Below are positions 1 to 5,853 of a stretch of DNA of 11,672 nucleotides, one piece after another. Positions within the stretch are counted from its first letter, which is position 1. The number at the start of each line of letters is the position of its first letter. A model generated the notes under the pieces. The model was given only the letters and a program-made list of their open reading frames with translations. It was not told the origin of the DNA and ran no database searches. A program made the position numbers and the translations under genes. Source of the stretch: Bacillota bacterium (GTDB lineage Bacteria; Bacillota; Clostridia; Acetivibrionales; DSM-1351); NCBI GenBank assembly GCA_023417285.1, contig JAEZFR010000218.1, positions 1 through 11,672 on the forward strand, read 5' to 3'.

Positions 1-10
1 TGGCATCCAT
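1..10 (-). CDS. 5' end of a further gene, cut by the window edge
   Basis: Only ATG GAT GCC A is visible (Met-Asp-Ala). The start is supported by a strong ribosome site, AAGGAGGAG, six bases before the ATG. That site overlaps the last codons of the HNH gene, so the two are probably translated from one mRNA. Nothing can be said about the product. Confidence 0.55.
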
Positions 11-11
11 T

Positions 12-632
12 TTAATTCTCCTCCTTCTGCCCCCATATATCCCAGCAGATAACTTGTGGTGTTTCTTCCTCAAGTATATCTGGTAATTTGTCACCATTTA
101 TGTAACACACTTTTTTTTTGATGTTAAGTGCATCTTCCCACTTATCTGCGACTGTTAGAAACTCATAGCCCATGGCTTTTAATTCCCTATAGTCTTTTAC
201 ATAAAAGTTTCTTTTGATTTTATATCCGTATTCGCTTATTTTGCGAAGAATTATCTTAATATGGCTGAGTTCCTCCCATGTGACCCATTCAAGATTACTG
301 ACTGCAATGTTTTTCTTATTACCGTCAATATTTCGCAATACCATGTTTTTACGCTCTGGTAAACCTAGAAATATAAGTCCTACCAATCTTTTCTTAGTTA
401 AGTTCACCATCTGTCCGTTTATATTTACATTGACTGTCATTACATTAGGCTTTGCGTCTCCATATTTGTTAATAACTCTATAGCACTCTGTTTCATGTCC
501 CCCAAACATAATCATTGATTTTAATACTCTTCCGTCCGAATACAACCTTAATATCGTTTCGTCTGGAAAATTAATCTCAGCTTCTTCGGGTGTTCTTCGA
601 TCAATATTTTTAAGTATTTCCTGTTCATACAT
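12..632 (-). CDS. HNH-endonuclease-like protein with a degenerate active site
   Basis: A 206-aa protein. Residues about 68-125 match the phage-type HNH domain, whose usual form is roughly HRLVA..F....-NHIDGNK.NN...NLEWVT. Here it reads KRLVGLIFLGLP and then LRNIDGNKKNIAVSNLEWVT. The first catalytic His, normally just before IDG, is Asn (N101). The NN pair is NI and the usual His before LVA is Arg, while the structural NLEWVT and a later His (H124) remain. Active family members nick or cut DNA; this one may have lost catalysis and kept DNA binding, which is inference. The 80-residue C-terminal part is not recognised. An in-frame GTG lies nine bases upstream at 641, but the ATG at 632 has GAGGTGA at correct spacing and is preferred. 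It begins 18 bases after the stop of the 38-aa membrane gene. Confidence 0.78.
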   Translation of the reverse strand: MYEQEILKNIDRRTPEEAEINFPDETILRLYSDGRVLKSMIMFGGHETECYRVINKYGDAKPNVMTVNVNINGQMVNLTKKRLVGLIFLGLPERKNMVLRNIDGNKKNIAVSNLEWVTWEELSHIKIILRKISEYGYKIKRNFYVKDYRELKAMGYEFLTVADKWEDALNIKKKVCYINGDKLPDILEEETPQVICWDIWGQKEEN

Positions 633-650
633 TTTTGTCACCTCGATTAG

Positions 651-767
651 TTACTGATTATTCTTAAGGACGCTTTTTCTATATGCGACAATACCCCAAA
701 CAATTATTACTATAGCTGATATTGCACCTGCTATTAAGTCTATTTTAAGTTCAGTATAAAAGTTCAT
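651..767 (-). CDS. 38-aa single-pass membrane protein
   Basis: A small gene beginning MNFYTELKIDLIAGAIS. One hydrophobic segment spans about residues 10-28 (IDLIAGAISAIVIIVWGIVAY), followed by a basic tail (RKSVLKNNQ), so the C-terminus is probably cytoplasmic. Its start overlaps the stop of the upstream helix-turn-helix gene as ATGA, a classic translational-coupling arrangement, and AAGGGGTGAT lies at good spacing. This argues strongly that it is real despite its size. It is not homologous to anything I can name. A holin-like, toxin-like or small membrane-partner role would be guesswork. It sits between a DNA-binding-type protein and an HNH-like protein and is probably made with both. Confidence 0.72.
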   Translation of the reverse strand: MNFYTELKIDLIAGAISAIVIIVWGIVAYRKSVLKNNQ

Positions 768-1432
768 GATATCACCCCTTCCTTTTTTAATGCTTCAATT
801 CTATTTATAACCGTTTGTTTACAGCAATTTATTCCTTTCTCTCTTAATGTTCTGTATATCTCTGCTGTTTTAAATCCTAAAGCATGTAACCTTATAAGCT
901 CATCGTCTTTTATATCTTTTCGCTTTCTTCTGCCTTTTTTCTGCTGATCTCTCATTTTCTGTCCCAGGTCTGCTAATCCCTGTATCTCCGTATTTTCTCT
1001 TTGCAACCTATTGTTCTCTGCTACCAACTCTGCAATATATCCAGCTTTGACCTGTCTCATCCGTTCATCTGTAGACTCTTCATTTCCTATTAACTGAATT
1101 CTATCTTTTAAATTTAAGTTTTCAGACTTTAATTTTTGATTCTCAATACGGATTTCTCTGACCATATTCCTGCTTTCTTTGCTAATCAGCTCAAAGCTCT
1201 GATTAAATAATTTCTGCTCCAGTTCTTCTATTTTTCTATCTTGCTCTTCGATAATCTTATCAAAGTCTGGATAATTCTTATCTGCTATCCTATTAATAAC
1301 ACCCTTAATTACATTCCATTCATCATCAGTAATACTTCCAGATTTGCGTTCCATTAATATCTGCTCTATCAATATAAATGTATTGTAAAAAATATCCTGA
1401 ATGATTCTTGATGATGTTACTGAATACGACAT
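764..1432 (-). CDS. Coiled-coil protein with C-terminal helix-turn-helix
   Basis: A 222-aa protein, probably cytoplasmic. Residues 1-50 are helical. Residues about 55-115 and 130-160 are Glu/Lys/Leu/Asn-rich heptad-like coiled coil. A basic patch follows (KKGRRKRK, 165-172). Residues about 175-218 (DDELIRLHALGFKTAEIYRTL, then QTVINRIEALKKEG) resemble the resolvase/Hin-type helix-turn-helix seen at the C-terminus of recombinases and phage regulators; no recombinase catalytic domain is present. A DNA-binding oligomer, such as a regulator or structural protein, is the best guess. The start has CGGAGGT ten bases upstream. It heads a short operon with the 38-aa membrane gene (ATGA overlap) and the HNH-like gene. 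Its architecture and its leader sequence match those of the gene at 1631-2056. Confidence 0.82.
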   Translation of the reverse strand: MSYSVTSSRIIQDIFYNTFILIEQILMERKSGSITDDEWNVIKGVINRIADKNYPDFDKIIEEQDRKIEELEQKLFNQSFELISKESRNMVREIRIENQKLKSENLNLKDRIQLIGNEESTDERMRQVKAGYIAELVAENNRLQRENTEIQGLADLGQKMRDQQKKGRRKRKDIKDDELIRLHALGFKTAEIYRTLREKGINCCKQTVINRIEALKKEGVIS

Positions 1433-1447
1433 ATTACATTACCTCCG

Positions 1448-1478
1448 AATTTACCCCTATTTTATATATCTAATAAAT
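1448..1478 (-). promoter_or_regulatory. 31-bp leader element shared with the other HTH gene
   Basis: On the plus strand this begins AATTTACCCCTATTTTATAT. It aligns with 2097-2127 (AATTTATCCCTAAATTTTAT), upstream of the other coiled-coil/HTH gene, over about 31 bases with few changes and a 2-bp slippage. On the minus strand both contain an ATTAGATATA...AAAT block and AGGGRTAAATT before the ribosome site. No convincing -35 lies 17 bp upstream of the TATAAA-like hexamer, so an activator-dependent promoter or a shared operator is possible. Confidence 0.5.
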
Positions 1479-1491
1479 AATCTAATAAATA
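1468..1491. repeat. Perfect 12-bp tandem direct repeat
   Basis: ATCTAATAAATA occurs twice in tandem, 24 bp in all. One copy overlaps the shared leader element upstream of the 222-aa HTH gene. A 10-bp palindrome, CGATTAATCG (1494-1503), follows immediately. Clustered iterons and a palindrome in front of a DNA-binding gene suggest an operator array, possibly for autoregulation. Confidence 0.6.
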
Positions 1492-1516
1492 GTCGATTAA
1501 TCGGCTTTACAAAGGC

Positions 1517-1552
1517 AAAAAAAAGATTGCATATTATTTTATTAATGCAATC
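1517..1552 (-). terminator. Intrinsic terminator of the 141-aa HTH gene
   Basis: On the minus strand GATTGCAT, a 12-nt loop and ATGCAATC form a perfect 8-bp stem followed by eight consecutive T. It lies about 80 bp beyond the stop of the gene at 1631-2056 and ends that transcript before the promoter region of the 222-aa gene. Confidence 0.85.
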
Positions 1553-1571
1553 CTTATATTAAGGAGCTCAT

Positions 1572-1634
1572 ATGGAATTTAAAATTGGTATGTTTGCTTG
1601 GTATTATGGTTTTTGTATTATATCCTACGTCTAA
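1572..1634 (+). CDS. Possible 20-aa hydrophobic peptide
   Basis: This is the only plus-strand frame here with convincing translation signals. AAGGAG lies five bases before ATG, and the frame encodes MEFKIGMFAWYYGFCIISYV, then stop. The peptide is mostly hydrophobic and aromatic and could insert in a membrane. Its stop overlaps the stop of the convergent 141-aa gene, so its message would run antisense into that gene. Size, hydrophobicity and convergent layout recall type I toxin peptides, but no clear plus-strand promoter or antitoxin RNA is visible. A chance open frame is quite possible. Confidence 0.3.
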   Translation: MEFKIGMFAWYYGFCIISYV

Positions 1635-2056
1635 TCATTCTTTACTTTGTATACTCCTGCTTTAACAAGAATATTGATAATGTTTGACTTACTTGTATTA
1701 TATAGCTGCGATATTTTGAGTATTGAAGCATCCTGCTTATACCAGTCTGTCACATGGTTGCTGTTTATATCAGGTATTGTCTGCTTTCTTATTTGTTCCA
1801 TTGATATCCTAAAACCATTCAGCATTTCATTTTTAATGCTTATTTCCTTATTTAATCTATCAACTTCTTCATGTAAACTGATATTTTCCCCAACTATTGT
1901 CTTAGCCTTCTTTGAATCTTGGCATACCTCAATTTCTTTGACCTTAATCTCAAGCTCCTTCTTAAGTACCGTATTTGCATTTTCAAGTTTAATAAGTTGC
2001 TCCTGTAAGTTACCAGTTTCCTTATTGATAGTTTCTATAGACCTATTAGTTTCCAT
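1631..2056 (-). CDS. Coiled-coil protein with C-terminal helix-turn-helix, shorter relative
   Basis: A 141-aa protein. Residues 1-95 are a Glu/Lys/Asn/Leu-rich coiled coil without obvious breaks. Residues about 102-135 (TDWYKQDASILKISQLYNTS, then KSNIINILVKAGV) form a compact helix-turn-helix of the Hin/homeodomain-like kind. An upstream in-frame TTG at 2071 would add five residues. The ATG at 2056 is preferred because GGAGGAAG sits six bases before it, and the TTG would place that site inside the gene. The gene is monocistronic, with its own leader and a terminator at 1517-1552. It shares layout and a leader element with the 222-aa gene, so the two are probably related DNA-binding proteins under common control. 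The regulated target is unknown. Confidence 0.78.
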   Translation of the reverse strand: METNRSIETINKETGNLQEQLIKLENANTVLKKELEIKVKEIEVCQDSKKAKTIVGENISLHEEVDRLNKEISIKNEMLNGFRISMEQIRKQTIPDINSNHVTDWYKQDASILKISQLYNTSKSNIINILVKAGVYKVKND

Positions 2057-2096
2057 TCTGACTTCCTCCAATCAATCTAAATTCAATCACCCATCC

Positions 2097-2127
2097 AATT
2101 TATCCCTAAATTTTATATCTAATTAAT
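2097..2127 (-). promoter_or_regulatory. Second copy of the shared 31-bp leader element
   Basis: This is the counterpart of 1448-1478, starting about 40 bp before the ATG of the 141-aa gene. The minus strand reads ATTAGATATAAAATTTAGGG. Conservation outside coding sequence in front of two similar genes suggests a common promoter or operator, or duplication of a gene with its leader. Confidence 0.5.
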
Positions 2128-2169
2128 TATCAATAATTATGTATTGTTTACAGCCTTAAACCCGCATAA

Positions 2170-2206
2170 TAAAAGCCTCACCAATTTTTAGCTGATGAGG
2201 CTTTTA
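2170..2206 (-). terminator. Strong hairpin terminator, possibly bidirectional
   Basis: TAAAAGCCTCA (2170-2180) pairs perfectly with TGAGGCTTTTA (2196-2206) across a 15-nt loop. The minus-strand exit is TTTTATTAT. Because A and T runs flank both arms it could also work on the plus strand. It separates the upstream transcripts from the 141-aa HTH gene. Confidence 0.8.
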
Positions 2207-2611
2207 TATAGTCATAGAATTTATCTGATTCTGTACTGCTTAATTTTTTATTCCATTATATGCCATGTTATCGTTTATTATTTCAACTGTTTCTCTCATT
2301 ATGTATATCATTCGCTCTCTACTATATATTTATTTAATGTCTATATACTTTTATATGCTCATTTGAAATTAATTTTTCTTTAATATTTTTTAATCCTTCA
2401 TGTTACCGTAATTTTAATAGTAGTGCTTATTACATTTTATTGCTCTGCTATATCATGCTTTTCATATGTTGTTGAACACTATCCAAACCGAAACCATTTT
2501 ATCAAAACCAGATATCATTTTTTCTGAATGTTGAAACACATTAATGCTTACCGAAATGTACCCACTCGGAACCTATAAGCCATTTCATACATGCCTACCC
2601 ATCCTGTATGC
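2207..2611. other. AT-rich stretch of about 400 bp with no supportable gene
   Basis: Both strands hold only short frames. A 62-codon plus-strand frame begins inside the terminator, has no ribosome site and is hydrophobic because of T-rich codons. On the minus strand a frame of 20-30 codons near 2250-2330 contains MRETVEIINDNMAYNGIKN, but without good start signals. Around 2546-2558 AAATGTACCCACT resembles sequence at the ends of some IS21-family elements; no second end or transposase is visible. This may be a decayed gene or element scar. Confidence 0.45.
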
Positions 2612-3064
2612 TCATTCCGGCAAAAGATCAACACTTTTATTCTTGCTTACCTCTTCCAATATAGCCTTTTCAAGTTCAGTGTAATAATCGCAATCATTAA
2701 TGTTTTTGGTAAATAGCCAGAATGAATTATTGGCGCACTCACAGATCGGTTCAGAAAACTCAACTGCATCTATATCCTCACCATTTTCGCTCTTTGCTTT
2801 AAACAACTTAATGTTTATATTCTTTAACACAATGTCAGACTTTTCAGCTCTTATAACCTTCATATCCTCAATAGTATACTTATTAGTACCTTCAATGCTC
2901 ACTACCCCATCTTCTAAAGTCCAGTTAAAAGTGTCTAAAATTCCTCTTTCAAATAACGCCCAGCTTAATAAACCTGTTCCATCATCACGAAATGCTATAT
3001 GAGTTCCATCATAACTGTCAAGTTCCTCTGACCATAAACCTATGATATTGTTTTCAGTATTCAT
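2612..3064 (-). CDS. Lipocalin-like or immunity-like small protein
   Basis: A 150-aa acidic protein with no signal peptide. Residues about 7-60 (GLWSEELDSYDGTHIAFRDD, GTGLLSW, then FNWTLEDGVVSIEG) follow the pattern of bacterial lipocalin-like/DUF-type beta domains: GxW, an FxxDGTG turn, a W/Y strand and dGxvsI. The rest is beta-rich with a short C-terminal helix. Such single-domain cytosolic proteins are often orphans or immunity-type proteins, and no toxin partner is adjacent. GGGAG and GGGG precede the ATG. It appears to be monocistronic, with its own promoter at 3196-3204 and a leader hairpin. Family assignment is by pattern only. Confidence 0.6.
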   Translation of the reverse strand: MNTENNIIGLWSEELDSYDGTHIAFRDDGTGLLSWALFERGILDTFNWTLEDGVVSIEGTNKYTIEDMKVIRAEKSDIVLKNINIKLFKAKSENGEDIDAVEFSEPICECANNSFWLFTKNINDCDYYTELEKAILEEVSKNKSVDLLPE

Positions 3065-3105
3065 ATCCCCACATGCTCCCTTCTTTTATTTTCCTAAGAT
3101 ACTAC

Positions 3106-3137
3106 AATGGAGGCTCCACACACCGGAAGCCTCCATT
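3106..3137 (-). other. Leader hairpin upstream of the 150-aa gene
   Basis: AATGGAGGCT (3106-3115) pairs perfectly with AGCCTCCATT (3128-3137) across a 12-nt loop that can add a CC/GG pair. There is no T-run on either side, so it is unlikely to be an intrinsic terminator. It lies between the promoter at 3196-3204 and the start of the 150-aa gene. It may stabilise or regulate that leader, or end the 495-aa gene transcript in another way. Confidence 0.55.
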
Positions 3138-3195
3138 CAGTAATACCTTATAAAATTATTATCATTTTACCGCCATCATTACCTTCTATCAATAA

Positions 3196-3204
3196 ATTAT
3201 AACA
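3196..3204 (-). promoter_or_regulatory. Extended -10 promoter for the 150-aa gene
   Basis: The minus strand reads TGTTATAAT: a perfect -10 hexamer (TATAAT) with an upstream TGn extension, which can act without a good -35. The predicted start near 3189 gives a leader of about 125 nt that contains the hairpin at 3106-3137. Confidence 0.5.
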
Positions 3205-3243
3205 CTTGTCTTTTAATTCAATTGACTATCCCACTGCACAGTT

Positions 3244-4731
3244 TTATTCCTTATAGGCTGACTTTGTATCGATTACTATTGAACTTGTTTTTGCATCCCA
3301 AGTTACATTAAAGTTAACTGATTTTCCTAAGTCTTTTAGTTTAAAGTAGATTGCACCGTTTATCGAATAAACTGTTAATTTTACTTCTTTACCATTGACA
3401 TAAACCTTAGCTGTGCTTAATGTAGCTGTTTTTGATGTTGGATTCTTTGGTACTACCAATTCTCCACCTGTTGCTTTATATGCTGTGCTTGTTAATATAT
3501 TGATTGCACCTTTTTTACTATCCCACGTAACACTGAATTTCTTTGTTGAACCTTTGATTGCCATTGCTATGTCACGAAGTTTGAAATAGCTACTGCCATC
3601 AATACTATATTCCTCAAATGCAACTTTCTTACCGTCCACCATAACCTTTGAATTGACTGGTGTTGCCTTTTTAGTAGCTGGTTTGCTTGGTGTTTTAGGC
3701 GTATCAATAATCTGTCCGTCGCCACCAATTGATATTACACCACCGTTGTTGCTATCATTTCCACTAGGCTTTGATGGTGTGGATGTATTCCCTCCTGTTG
3801 GAGGTGTTACGTCAATCGGGTCTAGCTCAGTATTTGTGTTTCCAAGTTTGCTGGCATCTACTTCTAGTATACCTAGACTTAAATCAACTGATGACATGTC
3901 TGAGAATTTAATTGTTTTGCATAACTCCATATCACCCCAAAATGATGAGGTTACTCCAGTATCTCTTAGATACTCTGTAAACTGCATACTTGATAATGGA
4001 ACCATGAAGTATTCTCTACTTGACGGTTTACTAGATACATTCCATGTTAAGTCCCATAGATACCATGTTCCGTCTATCATTACAAAGTTGGCCGTATGTC
4101 CTGCTTTACCGGGTGCAATAAATGTAGTTTCTTTAACTCCTAGTTTCTTGCATATTTCATATACAGCATCTTGAAATCCTGCACATATTGCTGTCTTATT
4201 CACTAATGCACCTTCAGCAGTGGAGTCTACTCCCTCATATGTGCCATGGTCATATTCACTTAGTGATACAATTTTATCGTTTATGTACCCTAATTTATCT
4301 TTAACTGACGAATAATTGGATGCTTCAGCCATTAAAGAATCTATGGCCTTGTCCAGTGCTGCCGAGTTCTTATAATCCTCCATTGTCTGAACAATAACTG
4401 TTACTTTTGTGATATCACCAAATTGCTCCTGTGTAACATCTGCAGTTAAGCCGCCTATTAAGTTCATAATAGATGCTACTTGGTCAACTGCATCACTACG
4501 AATGTTCTCGAATTTTACACCCTTTAAGCCTATAACTGTAGTATCCTGCCCCTTTAGGTAGTTTTGATATGCTTTATTTGCTACCTGGTAGTATATTAAG
4601 TCATAGGGCAGTGTCGGATTCTCCGATGGAATAAATGTACTCTTTATAGCTGGTGTGTCTGCAAACACCGCTGTAGTTGCCAGACTACTGGTGATTAACA
4701 ATAAAACTAGTAATGCTGAAATTTTTTTCAT
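3244..4731 (-). CDS. Secreted transglutaminase-like protein with two stalk repeats
   Basis: A 495-aa protein. Residues 1-24 are a Sec signal peptide (MKK, a hydrophobic core, then AVFA with cleavage before DTP). Residues about 150-235 are a transglutaminase/protease core. C183 lies in KTAICAGF, H212 in GKAGHTANFV and D227 in GTWYLWDLTW, so the Cys-His-Asp triad is complete. A Pro/Ser/Gly/Asn linker (about 300-355) leads to two tandem copies of the copper-amine-oxidase N-terminal-like stalk domain (about 358-418 and 438-493), each with V.VDGK/VNGKEV, YSI.G..YFKL.D and VTWD. Stalk domains are thought to be wall or surface modules in Clostridia. The protein is exported and may cleave or cross-link peptide or wall substrates; the substrate is unknown. 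AAAGGATGG precedes the ATG. It is monocistronic, and I see no clear terminator. Confidence 0.88.
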   Translation of the reverse strand: MKKISALLVLLLITSSLATTAVFADTPAIKSTFIPSENPTLPYDLIYYQVANKAYQNYLKGQDTTVIGLKGVKFENIRSDAVDQVASIMNLIGGLTADVTQEQFGDITKVTVIVQTMEDYKNSAALDKAIDSLMAEASNYSSVKDKLGYINDKIVSLSEYDHGTYEGVDSTAEGALVNKTAICAGFQDAVYEICKKLGVKETTFIAPGKAGHTANFVMIDGTWYLWDLTWNVSSKPSSREYFMVPLSSMQFTEYLRDTGVTSSFWGDMELCKTIKFSDMSSVDLSLGILEVDASKLGNTNTELDPIDVTPPTGGNTSTPSKPSGNDSNNGGVISIGGDGQIIDTPKTPSKPATKKATPVNSKVMVDGKKVAFEEYSIDGSSYFKLRDIAMAIKGSTKKFSVTWDSKKGAINILTSTAYKATGGELVVPKNPTSKTATLSTAKVYVNGKEVKLTVYSINGAIYFKLKDLGKSVNFNVTWDAKTSSIVIDTKSAYKE

Positions 4732-4832
4732 TGGAATCCATCCTTTTCATTACTTTATTTTTATAGAATCTGTAAACCCAAATTAAACTCTCTTAACTTA
4801 CTTGTTCTATCATAGAATTTATTACCAGTTTC

Positions 4833-4861
4833 ATTGTACACCAATATTCCCCTTTGGTAAA
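4833..4861 (-). promoter_or_regulatory. Probable sigma-A promoter of the transglutaminase-like gene
   Basis: On the minus strand TTTACC (4856-4861), a 17-bp spacer and TACAAT (4833-4838) match a housekeeping promoter, with a weak -35 and a good -10. The leader to the ATG would be about 95 nt. A second, poorer TTTAAT...TATAAA pair lies nearer the gene. Confidence 0.45.
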
Positions 4862-4912
4862 CATCTGTATTCCCAAAGTACGACATGAAATCCTAAAATT
4901 CTTTATGCAAAT

Positions 4913-4941
4913 AAAAAGACCACTTCATTTGAGTGGCCTTT
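4913..4941 (-). terminator. Intrinsic terminator of the 228-aa gene
   Basis: On the minus strand AAAGGCCACT and AGTGGTCTTT form a 10-bp stem with one G-U pair and a 7-nt loop, running into TTTTTATTT. The wobble pairs only in minus-strand RNA, which fixes the direction. It lies about 20 bp after the stop. Confidence 0.85.
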
Positions 4942-4959
4942 CAACTTTCATTTAGTTTT

Positions 4960-5646
4960 CTATTTCTGCTTTTTTGCAGCTCTACCTTTATCTTTAACAC
5001 TATCCTTTTCCTTACCAGTACTTGCTTTATTTGACTGAATATACACATTTGGTGTTTCAACTGTAACTTGCCCTGTAACTTGATTACCTTCTTCATTTAC
5101 CTTATCTGTTTTCGCTAGTTCAATTATAGTTTCCTGCTTAGTTTCAAGTACATTAATATCACCTGTTGTATTCGTAATTGATTCAATCGTATTCCCGGTT
5201 ATCACAGTCCCAACATTGCTCTCAATGACCTTTTCATCTTGTTCTTTAAGCAACTTAACATCTTCGTTTTCTACTTTATTCATTACCTTAGCTGTTAAAC
5301 TGTCTATCATGGCAATAATTTCATTTGCATCGTCTATCTCGTCAACCTCAGATATCATTTTTAATATAGCAGCCTTTTCATCACTGGTTATCTCAACGAG
5401 CTTTAAGCTATCAAATAAAAAATTATAAGCCCTGGTATAGATTGAATGATAATAAATAAAGTTTCTAAGTAAAAATATATTGCAATCATCTTTTGCCTTA
5501 GCTTCCAACATGTCAGCCATTGTATCCATGCATATTCTATCAAATTTTAGTAATGCCTTCAGCTTTGAAATATCATTTGTGTCCTCTGAATGAATGTGAT
5601 ATACCAGTTCCTTTACCACTGGTACGATTTGTTCTGCTTTAATCAT
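4960..5646 (-). CDS. Helical protein with disordered Lys-rich tail, unknown function
   Basis: A 228-aa protein that I do not recognise. Residues 1-130 are predicted helical and include a Cys/Met/aromatic-containing core (FDRICMDTMADMLEAK, NIFLLRNFIYYHSIYTRAYNF). No signal peptide or membrane span is evident. Residues about 140-205 are Thr/Val/Asn-rich and low in complexity (VITGNTIESITNTTGDI), consistent with beta or disordered sequence. The tail from about 208 (KEKDSVKDKGRAAKKQK) is highly charged and resembles nucleic-acid- or wall-binding tails. AGGGAGG lies eight bases before the ATG. The gene is flanked by terminators on both sides and is therefore monocistronic. Confidence 0.72.
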   Translation of the reverse strand: MIKAEQIVPVVKELVYHIHSEDTNDISKLKALLKFDRICMDTMADMLEAKAKDDCNIFLLRNFIYYHSIYTRAYNFLFDSLKLVEITSDEKAAILKMISEVDEIDDANEIIAMIDSLTAKVMNKVENEDVKLLKEQDEKVIESNVGTVITGNTIESITNTTGDINVLETKQETIIELAKTDKVNEEGNQVTGQVTVETPNVYIQSNKASTGKEKDSVKDKGRAAKKQK

Positions 5647-5766
5647 GTTAATTGCCTCCCTAACGATTTTAATAGATTTTGATTGATTACCTGACTTTTC
5701 TTATAAACTTACCACTTCATTTTTACTGCTGACCATATCACCGTCCTTTATACTACAAATACTTAT

Positions 5767-5786
5767 AATAGAATCCTTATTCTATT
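5767..5786. repeat. 8-bp inverted repeat upstream of the 228-aa gene
   Basis: AATAGAAT, CCTT and ATTCTATT form a perfect 20-bp interrupted palindrome between the terminator at 5811-5853 and the 228-aa gene. A TATTAT -10-like hexamer on the minus strand (5765-5770) overlaps one arm. No good -35 is visible. An operator is plausible but unproven. Confidence 0.4.
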
Positions 5787-5810
5787 GACTGTTGAATTGG
5801 AGACCATCTA

Positions 5811-5853
5811 TAAAAAAGGCTGAGTTGCAAGTAAAACTATCTTGCTTCTCAGC
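5811..5853 (-). terminator. Intrinsic terminator of the small mobile-element operon
   Basis: On the minus strand GCTGAG-AA-GCAAG pairs with CTTGC-AA-CTCAGC around a 9-nt loop, followed by CTTTTTTAT. The stop codon of the VRGH-motif gene lies within the first arm. Confidence 0.88.

Noticed and set aside
1647..2126. 159-codon plus-strand frame opposite the 141-aa HTH gene
   Set aside because: Ser/Leu-rich complement of a coiled-coil gene that has its own ribosome site and terminator.
2195..2383. 62-codon plus-strand frame encoding a hydrophobic protein
   Set aside because: It starts inside a terminator stem, has no ribosome site, and its hydrophobicity follows from T-rich sequence.
3653..4174. 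173-codon plus-strand frame opposite the transglutaminase-like gene
   Set aside because: A shadow of a gene with signal peptide, full catalytic triad and repeats; no ribosome site.
5696..5731. 11-codon frame (MVSSKNEVVSL) with a fair ribosome site in the leader of the 228-aa gene
   Set aside because: Too short to support. It shows no run of regulatory codons or terminator pairing expected of a leader peptide.
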